This document shows positions 1-12,711 of a stretch of DNA of 60,000 nucleotides, in pieces. The notes beneath the pieces were generated by a model. The model had not been told where the DNA came from and did no database searches. It saw only the letters and a list, made by a program, of their open reading frames with translations. Origin of the DNA: Takakia lepidozioides (Eukaryota; Streptophyta; Takakiopsida; Takakiales; Takakiaceae); the NCBI GenBank assembly GCA_030704615.1, contig CM060733.1:27964001-28024000 (forward strand), written 5' to 3'. The position numbers and the translations under genes were made by a program. Position 1 is the stretch's first letter. The number at the start of each line of letters is the position of its first letter.

Positions 1-2960
1 CTGTAGTATTATTGACTTCTGACTACAAAGACCGACTTTATTAACACATAAATGTTGTTGTCGCACACGGCTGGGAGCCGTGGAACCGCACGTGACATCC
101 ATCCATGGCGTTTTGAACAGCCACGGGCCACTTCGACACACGATCGCCACACAACAATTGAATTGTTTTATACGACTTCTATTAGTTGTTTTCACCACTC
201 ACTAGTGATGGAAGGGGAATAGAGCCCCGGAATTGCATTGCAGGAGGTGGAGGAATACCAGGAGGTGGAGAAATACCACCAAGGGGCCGTGAAGGCGGGA
301 AACTACTTCATCACCTAGCAACCAGCAGAAAGAAAAAGTGCAAGTGAAGAAAACTGGAACCAAAGAAGGAGCCAACATGACATAGGAACCAAAAGGGTCA
401 AACCAAAAGATCAGCTATTAGACTAAATCAACAAGATTTAGAACTTAAGCTCCCATGCACATCAATATCGCCAGTTGGAGTCACCTTAACAAACAGACTT
501 CCCATTGTGTGTGGGACGATGTCTTTCTAGTGAAAACATTTGTTGGAAAGGCAAGTGCTAAGAATGCAAGTGATAAGTTATGTATGAGGGCATAATATAA
601 TATGAAGATATATATGTCATACTATAATAAATAGTACATATATTTTAGTATTTTAGTATTTTAATTTTAATGATTTTTATTTTTTGCTTTTAAAAATAGA
701 GACCACTGTTGTATTGGTATGTAGGTGAAAGGCTGATATGTGCAGGGTATATGCACTGCTATTAAATACCAAATTAGTGTCACGCCTTGTTAGCTCAAGT
801 GTATGTCACACCTTTTTATCATTCCATAAAACTTCATATCAGTAAAACAAAGGCAGGGCCTCTGTGTATCTCAGGCCTTGTTAACAGACACTATGGGATC
901 TTCCAGATTTTTACTACCTATTCATAATTAGTATACGGCAGGGCTTGCATGAATTCCATGCATTTGTTAAAACCAGTGAGAGCACAAGTAAGACATTGGT
1001 GCATTCATGGCCCGGCCAGTAAGGGGGTTTATTGCAGGAAGGTAGACAATGCAAAGGGTTTTGATTCTTACCACCAATATCCTATTTTCGTTGCAGTTTC
1101 GAATTAGTTCAAGACAGGTGTAGCTGGAAAATATGTAGACATGACGTAGTTCGTGGGGGTTAGTCACTAGTCACTACACTAAGGAAAGGCTTTAAGTAGG
1201 GTTGCAGAAAACTGGCAGATCCAGGTCATGCAGTGATCAGGGAAACCTTCCATTGGCCATCTTGTAGCTTATCCTTACAACCTGATCAGAATTAGGGCTT
1301 GCATGTATTCCATGCATTTTGTTTTATCCCTCTGGTGTGACTCGCTGGGGCTGACGTTTTTTGTTTGTCTTGGGAAAGGTGATACCGTGAAATATCCCAA
1401 GGGCTACCTCCCCTTTCTGAAAAAAATAAAAAATAAAATGATTGGGCTCTGACATTATTATTGTGTTTTTATTTCTGGCGAAATTTAGCAATTTTTCGAC
1501 CTGAAAAAATAGAATAGAATACTCTCTCGTAAGAAAATATAAATTCTGGATGAATTAGGCAAATATGGATGATATCAATGGATGAAAGTACATCAAGGGA
1601 TGCTTCTATCCAAATTCCAGTGGACGAACAGAAAATATGGCTATTTCCTGCAAAACTCAGACGCCACTTGTGCTATTTTCCAAATTTGGAAAAAAAAACA
1701 CTGTCCCTTAGAAACATTGTCCCTCTGTCCCTTAAAAAAACACTGTCCCTTAGAAACCTTAGAAATTAAAAAAAAGAAAACCCAAGAGGGCCATGAGGGA
1801 CGAACCCAGACACGCATAACTATTTTGTTTTGAAGAAGAAAAAGATTAAAAAAATAAGGAAAAAAGATAAAAGAAACAAAAATATTTTACCTCTTTATTT
1901 ATTCCACGCACCTCGTTTGGCAGGAAGCCCGAGAGGAGGGCACGTGGACCAGGGGCCTTTAATGACTCCCTCGCATGTTGGCACTTGAGACTCTGGTCGG
2001 AGTCCTTCTCGCTTCCACACAACGGATCTCCTTCTCGGGGTCTAGGAGTTTCCTGCTTTTCTTCTAAATGCCTGTCCTGTTCAAGCTCGTGCTCCCGCTT
2101 CCGCTTATCTACCATCATTGTTGTCGCTGCCAACTTTTCAGAAATGCTCGCTTCCAGATACCGTTCAGAAGCTGCGTAAAATAACTTGTCTTTTTCAAGC
2201 TCCTCCTACTTCTCTTTCATGTCGCTGGCTTTTCTCCCCCTCACTGTTTGTTCGGATGTTCCGTGCATTCTCTCCACTTCCAGCCTCTCATCCGGATACG
2301 TTCAAAAGTCGCAAGCTGCGTGGAAGTGACATTGTTGCTCGTCTTGCTGGTGACTTGGACGTCATTCAAGTTTTCTTTCTTTCTCTCCAACTATTCATGT
2401 ATTAGACTACTCTCAATCATCACTGGCTTTTCCGCTCTACTTTTCTTATGTGGTGCATTCTGACATGAGCTGGGGAAACCGAGGGTTTCTTGGAGGTAAT
2501 TTGCGTCTCCTCGTCTTTGAACTGTAAGGATAGTGAACTACTAGATTGGTGCACTGGTGCGGTGAGGACGTGTGTTGGTACTGTTCTGGACTTCCAACCT
2601 ATCAGGTTTTCTTCTCGAACTTCTACTCGATATCGGATTAAGAAAGGAAATTTAGCAACGCACTTTCATCGAGCAGCTTAACTCCGTGTTTAGTTGGACA
2701 GCTTTCAGCCACTACAATAGTCGTCAAGGAGATTACCACAGTGAGTTGAACTTCGTGTAGGAGAATTTCCTATATCTTCAGAATCTGTGTTGGATCCGAG
2801 CTCCCTTTGCAGTGGTTGTCCTTTACTTCCAAAATTTGTGCATCTGACATCTCTTGTTTTCCATTCTGCTGCCATGTCTTGCCTTCATTACTCCTCTTTC
2901 TTTAGGGTCTTCTCCTGCTTGCCCGGGCGTTATTTCCCTTTGGGATAACACCATTTGCAG
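1..2960. other. Left flank, no firm gene
   Basis: No reading frame here has a recognisable domain. The stretch from 490 to 760 is AT-rich. A short direct repeat built around 'GGGCTTGCATG.ATTCCATGCATTT' lies near 942 and again near 1292. At 1690-1765 the phrase 'CACTGTCCCTTAGAAAC' recurs. The part from about 2000 to 2960 probably holds the promoter and any first exon of the downstream PGBD gene: a splice acceptor (TTTGCAG) ends at 2960. A plus-strand frame near 2251-2400 has a basic, serine-rich start that could be a leader, but I cannot join it with confidence. Confidence 0.4.
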
Positions 2961-5900
2961 CAAAATATGATTGTACGGAAGTCGAACACAGAAGGATGAC
3001 AGACAGCAGTTGCTGCCGATTCAGTCGCATTCTACCCCACTGTGGCTCATTCCATAAGAGAATCACTTGGCCTTCGAGCTGGTGTACCGACAGGCGTCAC
3101 AGGGAACTGGAGGGTGTTAGGAAAGCTCGCTGGAAGCATGTTTCGCGGCAGGAGAAGGTGAGACACATCACCAGATATCCAAACGCCGTAAGCTTTCTGA
3201 ACGATGCGATAAAACTTTCCAATGCAGCCTTCACAGGAAGCGTTATTTGTGCATATGGAAGGGGCTTTACATACAGAAAACGACAGTCATGTTGGTCCTT
3301 GGAGACACAGCTTGTGGTGGTCAAGCTGCAAAGAAAAGCAGAACAGAGGGGCGAAGGACTATCTGAGAGGGGAAAGGAGAGGCTCCAAACACGTGTCTTT
3401 GGAAAAGACAAAAGAGGGGAAACCCATTCTCTTAGGGAAGACCAGAACTTTGTGAGACCTTTCACTGCATCTCCTGCAGAGAGGCAGTTCGGACAGGAGG
3501 AGGGTTGTGGTATGGAATGGACAAGGCCTTTGAAATCAAAAATTCCCTCAGCAAGGTATGAGAGTGGGGGAGATCTGCCCAGTACAGAAGGTGACAAGCG
3601 AAGATGGTCTCAGAGGCATCAAGTTTATAAGGATGACAGGATGCAACAGAGAGAAGACATGGGGGAACTTGGAGGAAACACAGATAGATTGTCTAAGCCA
3701 GCTGTGGGGCAGTCTGTTCATGAAATACCACCATCTGACATGATGAAGATTCAAGAACTGAGGTTTTCTGGAGATTTGTGGGAGGGCGACTCTGGACCCC
3801 AAGTCTTGAATCTGCAGGCAAGTCTCCTCGGTAGCCTCACACAATTATTCATATAGTGTTTTGGGGAGTTTTGTAAGCTGGTCCTCTTTAAGCTGGCAGA
3901 CATCATGGTAAGCGGTATTGGGAGCAAGCCCAAGCTGAGTGCCGCAAATCAGTACTACAAATCAGGCTCCATGGCTGTATTCAGTGAAGGTTGGAGCCAA
4001 CCTACTAAAGTATGGGAAATTTTTGTGGTAGTCCCCTGATTGGCATCAGTTGTAGCAGTGACCTAGCACCAAATTGTCCATTCTCCTTTGCAAGTGATTG
4101 ACAAGGACTTCTTCAGGAACTTTCCAATACTGGTTGGAATCGAGACCCTTCAGTTCTCAAGAGTATTGTGGTTTGTTTTATTTGTGACCTGCTTTGACCT
4201 TCGTATTGGCTTTTCTGTGAACAGAGAGCTTTGTATTGGTTCGGTCATCTTCCTGACCGAAGTTACTTGACAGCGTAAGCCACCTGGACTCACTGTCTTG
4301 TGCATTTAGTCTCACTAATGCATTTATACTAGTGTGTTCTCCATCGTTTGACCTATCCTGTAGTAATTAACAAGGCAACATTTTGACGGGCTTTCTTGGT
4401 GTCCTTGCTTGCAGATATTTCGGACCAGAGACAAAGAAGGCATTGCAGCATTTTCAGACGGGGCATGGAGTGCCTGTCACTGGTATCTGGGGCTCCCACT
4501 CCCGCCAAGCTCTATGGAAGCATCTTTGTGCGGGGACCCGTAATCTTCCAGTGAGTAAAGTGATTTCAAACGTGGAGATCGCTTAAAGGTGGAAGGTGGG
4601 AGAGGGAGAGTGAAGAAGGAAGGCGGAGACAGGCTTGTGAGGAAAGGAGAGACGGTGGATAGGGGTGGGGCTGCGTTTACATCCTCTAGGCCATAATGTC
4701 AACAGTATCTAATCAAGGTTAGAATGTGTTAGTGGGAGACTCAGTAGACTGTTCAAACCAGATCTCCTCAGTATAGTTGAATTTCACTGCACTTAATGTA
4801 CCCCACTTGTATGCCTTGACTTAATGTCTTGAGTGGCCTTCCTACTTGGTGGGCAATGTTTTGACAAATGTTGAGACATCGAAGCTAGGTAGGCACTGAC
4901 TTCTGCCTTTGTGCAGGAAGGTGGATTAAAAGTGCAAAGCAATCCACAACCTGTACCCTCTTTACTTAACAGGTTTCCATTCGCAAAAAATATAGCTGCA
5001 AGAGGGATAAATGATGCAGTACATGGATTAGACTCTGGTTGTGCCAGGCATTTCCAAGGTAACCATCCCCTCTATTCTTCTCAAATGTAGATAGGGGAAG
5101 ATAAACTTGCTGCTGCTGTAGGTATTTGGCATTGGAATCCTATGTTTCTTAGCAATGCACAAAATGTTTGCGCTTCGATGGCTTTTGCAAAGCTCTCTGT
5201 CACTTTGTTGCTGCCCATGGACTTCTCTACTCATGGGACCTTCATTATAGTAAGGACTCTCACTTGATGAAAACATAATTGGCATCTGTAGTAGTCTCTA
5301 GCTAGACAGTTTATGGCCCTCAAAAAAAATTGAGTATCAATCATAGGATATGGGTACTTGTGTGGCAAGTTGAAATGTTCGTGCATCACCAGTCCTCTGC
5401 CGTCAGAGCGGAAGAGCTGTCCGGCCATTTATGATTGCGCAGTTAGGAGCTCAAACAGTGTGTAGCCTGTGGGAAAAACAGCACAGCTTCCTTGTTCGCC
5501 ACCCCTGAGCTCAAACAGTCTTGTGCCTGCTCGTTTATGCCATCCACTTTGAGCTGTATATCTGGTTCTCTTTCTTCAGTACCTCTACATTTTCTCCTAA
5601 AGGTGGTTTGCTCAGCAGTTGGATTCATCAATTTGATAGTGGCAAATTCTGCCCTTCGGTTTGGTAATTGCAGAATTTATCTCTGCACCCTGTTGGAAGC
5701 ATGTCCCGACAACTGCTAGCATGGTCGGGTTATCTTTCGTGATGGCGATAGGCCTGTTACATCTCAGTTATCTTGTCGTAGGGAGGGCCCCGGGACAACA
5801 TGGACAACCTGTAAGACGGAGAATACTGAAAGCACATTGGCGCGATGATGATGTAAGAGGAGGGCCACATACAAGGGCAAAAAAGCACCTGGACTTTATT

Positions 5901-7542
5901 CCAAGGGTAGATCGACCACTCGACAAAGACGGGGATCCCAAGTTCCCCAATTATCAGCTCCGTGTGAAATCAAAGCCTAGTCCAAGGGATGCTGGTGCTC
6001 GGACAGATCGCCTTATCATTTATGAAGGCCAGGTGATCCTGGGAGACCATCAGCCTAAAACATCCCTCTTGAGGAATGTTACGTCAGGTCTTCATGGTGC
6101 AACTGACAATGCTCCTGATTCTCCTCCCAAAGCAAGAGTGCCATCTTACCCTGTGCTAGCTTCGGCAGAGCAGGTCCCTGACACAAAGAAGGTGAAGGTT
6201 CCTAACAATGAGAGTCAGCAGGAGGAGCCAAATGCCCCTGAAGTTGGAAGGGAAAGCAGTCTAGGTGCGTCTCAGGTGGCAGGCGAGGATCCTGTACCTC
6301 CAGCTGCTCATGATAATTCTTACCGAAATGGACTCCCATCGTGGATTGGTAATCTTCTTTTGGCTTTATTTACTCCCAGGGGTCTCAGACAACCTCTACC
6401 ACCTGACATGCCTGTAAGCCGAAAGGCCATTATGGGGAATACAGTACCTGTAGAGCCCAATACCACTGACAGAGGAGGTCTGACAGATGCAAGATCAGAG
6501 TCAAAAGCTCCTAGCATACAGAGGAGGTCTCGGGTTGCTGGAGCCGAGTGGCAGCATACAGATGAGGTGAGTAAAGATTGTAGGTCTGTTTCCTGGAAAT
6601 GCAGAAATTAATTGTTCATTACCCGTTTGTCACCCCCAAAGCAATGCTTGCTGCACGTTGGGACCGTCTACTGTTGAGTGCAAGTTACTTGCTTATATGC
6701 ATGCCCTTCCGAGTCATCTGGAACACTAATGCAAAGGTGAGTGAGGTGGGATAGGTGGATTTGAGGGAGCGGGTAGAGGAATTACGGAAGACAGTGCAGT
6801 CTGCAGAACAGAATCGACAGGCGGCTATGCGTGCTCTTGCTGAAGAACGGCAGCGGAGCCTTGAGTTACAAGTCAAAATAAGTCGCCAGGTATAGTGCTT
6901 CCCTTTGCCACTGTCTGCAGGTGTGATAGTGCTCTGTTTGGGATATTGTAGGTTTTTGATGTGCAACTGCAAAGTTGGTGGATGGGGGGGATTCTATGGT
7001 GACATGGAAACCCTAACTATGTTAATTGACTCTCAGAAAGAAGCAGCAGTAGCTCTGGAGGAGGAGGTTCGCGTGTTAAAGGTGGTGATCATCCTTGCTC
7101 GGTAGCTACCATTTTAATGTGGGGAGGTAGGGCTTGTGATAGGGGTTTGTGGCACTTATGTGCAATCACAAGTAGGGGTTCCTTTGAAATGTAACCGCTT
7201 GCCCCAAGGCCCCCGTCATGTGTTCTTTCGGTACCAGACTGCTCTTGGACGCTTACATGTGAAGGTGGCTGTCAGTTGCAAAGTCTAGTGGCTTCTCAGT
7301 GTTTGTTGCCTAGGTTTCAAGTCGTTTGAGTCCACCAACATATGGTCTTTCTCATGTAGCAGATTGATGTACCCTACCTAACACTGTGCGTGGTGCAGGA
7401 ATCCCATGATGCGCTGCTAGCCTCACTGCGAAAGAAGTACAGCTCATCTGTCGCAGCTCGTGCTGCAGCTGCGTTGTTGTACCAAAATTGGGATACTAAC
7501 CATGGAGAGAGCAGGGCCGAGGACATTGCGTCGTCCTTCTGA
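2961..7542 (+). CDS. Multi-exon gene: peptidoglycan-binding-like domain, membrane segment, coiled-coil tail
   Basis: Exons I can place are 2961-3817, 4225-4274, 4415-4550, a tentative 4917-4972, 5674-6566, 6755-6889, 7037-7081 and 7399-7542 (stop TGA). The first three join in frame and rebuild a PG_binding_1 fold: a start 'DLWEGDSGPQVLNLQ', a small middle exon 'RALYWFGHLPDRSYLT', then 'YFGPETKKALQHFQ' and 'GVPVTGIWG'. The 5674 exon encodes a hydrophobic segment (VGLSFVMAIGLLHLSYLVVG) and a long polar region. The last three exons, all in phase 0, encode a charged heptad-like coiled coil rich in E, R, Q and A. The first intron uses a GC donor (CAG/GCAAGT). Exon 4917-4972 ends in the wrong phase for 5674, so the centre of the model is unresolved. 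The start is also uncertain (ATG 2996 or an upstream exon). PG_binding_1 domains occur in a few plant proteins, including a plastid nucleoid protein; I do not assign a function. A poly(A) signal AATAAA lies at 7935. Confidence 0.6.
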
Positions 7543-8147
7543 ATGTCTCTCCGTAGGTTCTTTCAAGGAATGTCTCTCTATCTGTCTGAACAGGAGAGAG
7601 GGACTCCACCAACTTTTCATGGTTTTGTGGCCATAGACTGAGGCACAGAGAGTGAGAAGAATGTACTCATGCGGCTTGCCATAGCCTTACAGCCATTGAC
7701 CCTGCGGGAAACTAACCCTCCCAAGCTTTTTGTGGGGTTCGCACCCACCGGGGTTACAAAGAGTGAGAAGAGAGAGAGAGAGATGGTTTAAAACATTTCT
7801 TTGTCATGTAACAGCTTAGACAGTCATTTGAGAGAGGGAAAACAATTGCAGGTCATTTCATGGGGAATCGTCATCCCTGTGTGCATGTACCATATTTACT
7901 GATGGTGATTTTCTTCACCTTCATTCTTCTTCTCAATAAACCAGCTACGTGTTCTCCCAACTCAATAGTAGGAAGCTTTATTTACTAGCTTTAGTTCCAG
8001 TTACTTGTGTGTTTGGGATATTTAACCACTTGGTTGTCAGTTTCAGAGTGTTGGGTTCCATTATTACAGTACACAACAGATTGAAAGTTGCATGTCAGTA
8101 GTGGTATCACCTCACAGACAACCGACACACATGCAGAAGACTAGAAC
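7543..8147. other. Shared 3' region of convergent PGBD and OMT1 genes
   Basis: This is the tail-to-tail spacer between the plus-strand PGBD gene and minus-strand OMT1. It holds a GA run (about 7771-7783), AATAAA at 7935-7940 for the plus-strand gene, and no coding signal. Parts of it reappear near 31211-31500, which shows that the spacer was copied together with its two genes. Confidence 0.55.
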
Positions 8148-9533
8148 TCATGCTTTGACAAATTCCAAGATGGAGAGGTCACCCAAATGGATGACAATGC
8201 CCAGGCGGGAGAAGCCTGCTGCCATAGCCAGCTTCCAAAGCTCCTGCTCTGTGCGCTCCTTGGCACCCAGTGAGTTGTAGGCCAGCATGATGAGGTCAAT
8301 GCGGAAGATCACTCGAGCGCCTGCCCCATGATCAACATCCACAGGCACCACTGATTCAACTGCTATAACCTTTCCATTGGGTGGGAGTGCCTTGTAGCAG
8401 TTCTTCAACATCTTGATGCAATCGTCATCGCTCCAGTCATGCAATATCCACTGTTCCAATGACCCACTCTCCAGTGTCAAGGGCAAGGCAGAAAATATAA
8501 TTTGGCTAGCTCATTCTTGTGTAAAGACAGGGGGAAAGCAGATGGAATATTGGCAGAGGGTCAGCAGCTGACCTTCATGAAGATAGCATCACCCGATGGT
8601 ACACTCTCAAACATGTTGCCACCTTTATACTCCACACCTGCCATCATGCCCCTCGCCTGTTCAAGATGGTACTGAGCTACTACAGTTTTTCTCAGCATTG
8701 TACACGAGATGGCTACAACGATTCTGATTGTTACAGCACAAACCAAGGACTTGCAACAAAAGCTGGAGAAAGTGTTCAGACAGACCAGGATAAGAAGGGG
8801 CAGCTGCAACAACATGGGGCTGGTCGAAGTTGACACCCTGAATGTGGGGGTACTTTTCAATGATGAGGCTGAGGGAGGTGCCCAAGCCTCCCCCTACGTC
8901 TACCAAGCGCTTCACATCACTGAAGCCTTGGTAAGCACCCAGGACAAGCTGCATGTAGATGTGCGAATGGTTGGACATCCCTGCGTTGAACACTGCGTCA
9001 AAACGCGGATCTTCAGTGCCATACTCAAATGCACTCTTCCCATATACTTTCTTGAAAGGCTCACTGCTGTCGTCCAAAACTGTGGCATGGAGTTGCTGCC
9101 ACGACTCCATGAGAATCTGGTCCTGGTTCATCAAAAGGATCGGTCCCAGCGAGACCCCCTCCTTATTCTTGACAAAATAGTTGCTCACCGGCAGTAACCC
9201 ATAACGACGATCCGTCTTGGAACCGTCAGACTGTTTTACCATAGTTTCACTGAAGAAATCCTGGCTCGCTAGCACACGGAGAATTCGATCCAAGTAGACA
9301 GAATTGAGACGTGTTCCCGGCATGACTTGCAGGGCGAGCTCTTCAGCTGTCAGACTGGCACCGGGTCCAGCTTTGGCTATGGTTTCGGGAACATTCAGTA
9401 TAATGGCGGCTTTCAAAGCTGCAGGTACTGAGCTCATGGTGATGAAGTCCATTGCATGTAACCTTGCTTTGTCATCTTCTGGATACCGCTGAGCCTGCTG
9501 GTATGTGCCAGACTGAACACCGCCCTCTGGCAT
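8148..9533 (-). CDS. OMT1: caffeic-acid-type SAM-dependent O-methyltransferase
   Basis: Three exons: 9533-8786, 8637-8573 and 8450-8148, giving 371 residues, the usual length for plant class II small-molecule O-methyltransferases, which act in the cytosol on phenolic hydroxyls. Residues 24-105 are the dimerisation (winged-helix) region. SAM motif I is LVDVGGGLG (210-218). The acidic SAM site is NFD (235-237). The catalytic His is H275 in LHDWSD, with the two supporting Glu at 303 and 336 (KERTE). The substrate-side motif MNQD (135-138) matches that of classic caffeate O-methyltransferases. Introns follow GT-AG: exon 1 ends in phase 1 inside the Gly of 'SYPG', exon 2 is 65 nt. Oddity: the family's conserved GGDM, whose Asp contacts SAM, reads GGNM here (N257), which could weaken cofactor binding. 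The substrate cannot be told from sequence. The gene is convergent with the PGBD gene. Confidence 0.9.
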
Positions 9534-10989
9534 GGTTGCTAATCTTCACGACAAATCTAGCTTCGACGTCAATCACAGACTTTTATTAACACTTGAATTA
9601 CACAGGTCCACGCAGAGATTATCTTTTCTCCAAGATACAAACGCTCCTTGAGTACTTCTGCCTCAGAAAAGCTTGAAAGAAGATCTCATTCAGAGACGCG
9701 TATGGCTGCTCAAGACACAACCTTTTTTCGTCCGCAGGAGGCCAAGAGTCCTCCAAGAGTCCAAGGGACACAGATATAGAATAAAATACTATCGCATGTT
9801 GCAGGGACGAAGGAAACGGGAGAGAGCACCTACCAGTGTATTGATAGACGTCTAGGTTGATGAGAGCACAATCAAGAAGATCTGCATATGGGTCCTTACG
9901 TATGGCCAAGCATTAGATGGAGGCGGGGGTGGGCGTGGGGTGGCGGGGGATCCACGCTGGCCGAACCGGCTCCCTCGTATTCAACTCCAGGGCCCTGCTC
10001 GCCGTATGGAAGTGAGTGTAGTCGGCATTTCGAAGACGACCTCAAATGTCAGCAGCCGTCCTTACCCTTGTCCTGGCCAGGTAACCTCTCCTTCCCGGAT
10101 CAAGCTACCCAATATTGGGTACCATCTACACAGTCCTGTTTGCATGCATAATTGGGTCGTTATCTATGGCTGACGAAACAGTCACAGGGGTCAACGCCAG
10201 GCCGGTACATGGGCGGGGTAGGGTACGCTAAAATTTTAATTATTTATTGGGTACTCATTAGATTTTTATTTTTATTTTTATTGTTTTTTAAAAAGGAAAC
10301 CTGGGAGCGACAGCCCACAATTCAGGCCCTGGCCCAGAGGAGGGGGAAAAATTAACCCCCTTTCATTTATGGGCCATGAGACCTACGTAGATTTTGAATT
10401 TGAACTTGATTTGCCGAATCGCTAGGTAAGTAAGTTAGTAGAATTTAAGCTAATTTTATTTATTTATTTATAAATGACAGGGGACCCGGGAGGCTCTCTC
10501 ACTAACTCATTTTTTAGAAACATCCAAAAATTCTAAAATTGCTGGCAGGTTTCTGGAATAGATATGAATTCTTTTGAACACAACCAAATTTTAATTTTGT
10601 GAGGAGAGCATGACTAGATTAGGAAGTGTTTTGACGTGTGAATGACCCACACTGCAGTAGCTTGCACCCAACCAACCTTCTAAGTGATGATGGTGCACAG
10701 TGCACCCTGTGTTTTTTGTTTGAGTTACACCGGACATATACTGTGACGGGGAGAAACCCATGTATCTCATCACATGATGTATCCCACTGTGCACTTGTTA
10801 CAAGTTAGCAGTGGTACTGTTAGTGCATGATGACATTCGGTGTTGTTGTGATTGTTGAGATTGGATTTTATGTCATGTGTACAACTTATCATGATATCAT
10901 GTTGACAGTGTGATGAACTTGCAATCCCAGATAAAGCTCAGGGCCTTAGTCCCTTTGAAGAAGAAGATTAACTTGTAGGCATCAGGTGA
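9534..10989. other. OMT1 upstream region and spacer
   Basis: The first 250-300 bases are the 5' region of OMT1. They keep recognisable similarity to the leaders of OMT2 and OMT3 (ACACAGG followed by a run ending in CTGCCTCAGA, and an AGAATAAA-like stretch near 9780). The rest has no coding signal: a G-rich patch at 9910-9950, an AT-rich stretch at 10230-10290 and TTTATTTATTTATAAA at 10455-10475. Confidence 0.4.
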
Positions 10990-11170
10990 ACAATATGCTT
11001 CTGAAGTTGGAAGGGAAAGCAGTTTGGTGGAGTTCGTCCGGCACTCTAATTGGGCTTTATTTATCTCCCAGGGGTCTCAACAGCATGTACCACCTGACAT
11101 GCCTGTAAATCAAAGGGCCAAATACGGGGAATCCAGTACATGTAGAGCAGGTCTGACAGATGAAATATAG
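10990..11170 (+). pseudogene. PGBD-gene fragment, duplication copy 2
   Basis: This stretch aligns base for base, with gaps, to the 3' part of the 5674-6566 exon of the PGBD gene: 'CTGAAGTTGGAAGGGAAAGCAG', 'GGCTTTATTTA.CTCCCAGGGGTCTCA' and 'CACCTGACATGCCTGTAA' recur in the same order. Internal pieces are deleted and no frame survives. It lies just beyond the 3' end of OMT2, where the whole gene lies relative to OMT1, so it is a relic of a shared duplication. Confidence 0.85.
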
Positions 11171-11348
11171 TCACGACTCACATGCGAGTTTGTGGTCGTA
11201 AGGCCTAGCTACTTGTTCAATTTCAAACAGAGAATATCAATACGTTGTGCTCCATCATTACAAATATCCTTCAGATTGATAGTTCAAGGATCAGCCGTGG
11301 TATCACCACAGAGTGCCCAGCATATGCATGTGCAGAATTATCTGGAAC

Positions 11349-12711
11349 TCATGCTTTCACGAATTCCAAAATGAAGAGAGAATCGTCGGTGATGACAATG
11401 TCCAGGCGTGAAAATCCTGCTGCCATAGCCAGATTGCGAAATTCCTGCTCAGTGCGCTCCTTGGCGCCCGGTGGGCTGTAGGACAGCATGAAGAGGTCCA
11501 TGCGGAAGAGTACGCGAGCGCCTACCCCATGATCAACATCCCCAGGCAGCACTGATTCAACTGCTATAACCTTTCCATTGGGTGGGAGTGCCTTGTAGCA
11601 GTTCCTCAACAACTTGATGCAATCGTCATCGCTCCAGTCATGTAGTATCCACTGTTCCAATGATTCACCAGAACCCACTCTCCAGTGTCAAGGACAAGAG
11701 AAATTTCGTGCAGCATAACCGTTAGCTCATTCTTGAGTAAAGGCATGGGGAAAGAAAATTGAATTTCAGCACAGGGTCAGCAGGGTACCTTCATGAAGAT
11801 AGCATCACCCGATGGTACACTCTCAAACATGTCGCCACCTTTATGCTCCACACCTGGCCGCATGCACGGGATATAACAACTTCGATCAATTGAACATTGC
11901 AGAACAAACCAGGGACTAGCAAAATAAAAATCGGAGAAAGTGTTCAGAGCGCACCAGGAAAAGAAGGGGCAACTGCAACAACATGAGGCTGGTCGAAGTT
12001 TACACCCTGAATGTGGGGGTACTTTTTAATGATGAGGCCGAGGGAGGAGCCCCAGCCTCCCCCTACATCGATCAAGCGCTTCACATCACAGAAGCCTTGG
12101 TAGGCACCCAGGACAAGCTGAATGAAGAGGTTCGAATGGTTGGACATCGCTGTGTTGAAGACTGCATCAAAACGTGGATCTTCAGTGCTATACTCAAATA
12201 TACTCTTTCCGTGTGCCTTCTTGAAAGGTTCACTGGTGTCATCCAGAACTGTGTTGTGGAGTTGCTGCCAAGTTTCCATCATAATCTGGTCCTGGGTCAT
12301 CAAAATCACCGGTCCCGTCGAGAACCCCTCCTCATTCTTGACAAAATACTTGCTCACTGGCAGTAACCCGTAACGACGCACCATCTTGGTACCATCTGCC
12401 TGTTTCACTACAGTTTCGTTGAAGAAATCCTGGCTCGCTAGCACACGGAGAATTCGATCCAAGTAGACAGCATTGAGTCGTTTTCCAGGCATGACTTGCA
12501 GGGCGAGCTCTTCAGCTGTCAGACCGGCATCAGGTCCAGCTTTGGCTATGGTTTCAGGAACGTTCAGTAGAATGGCGGCTTTCAAAGCTTCAGGTACTGA
12601 GCTCATGGTCAAGAAGTCCATTGCTTGTAACCATGCTTTGTCAGCTACATACCGCTGCTGCTGGAATGTGCTAGACTGCCCATCACCTTCGGTGTCCACA
12701 CCCAACGGCAT
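11349..12711 (-). CDS. OMT2: caffeic-acid-type SAM-dependent O-methyltransferase
   Basis: Exons 12711-11955, 11853-11789 and 11651-11349 give 374 residues. The chosen start (MPLGVDTEG) matches the starts of OMT1 and OMT3; an in-frame ATG 57 bases upstream would add 19 residues and lies in the conserved leader. SAM motif I is LIDVGGGWG, followed by NFD and GGDM, the canonical form. The catalytic site is WILHDWSD with His278, and both supporting Glu are present (AVESV, KERTE). The substrate-side motif is MTQD rather than the MNQD of OMT1, so the pocket differs. Exons 2 (65 nt) and 3 (303 nt) are identical in length to the other copies. No stop or frameshift is seen. It is closest to OMT3 and shares its promoter region. 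Of the three it has the most family-typical SAM and catalytic residues. Confidence 0.9.

Noticed and set aside
2996-3597. Minus-strand 166-codon frame at 3097-3597
   Set aside because: It lies opposite the plus-strand exon whose continuation forms the PG-binding domain and has no domain of its own.
4885-4972. Exon 4917-4972 as a firm part of the PGBD gene
   Set aside because: It has good splice sites and an open frame but ends in a phase that does not join to the 5674 exon, so I list it only as tentative.
8709-9197. Plus-strand frames over OMT1 (and the like over OMT2 and OMT3 at 11983-12366 and 32170-32721)
   Set aside because: They are antisense shadows of the OMT first exons and repeat in all three copies only because the exons do.
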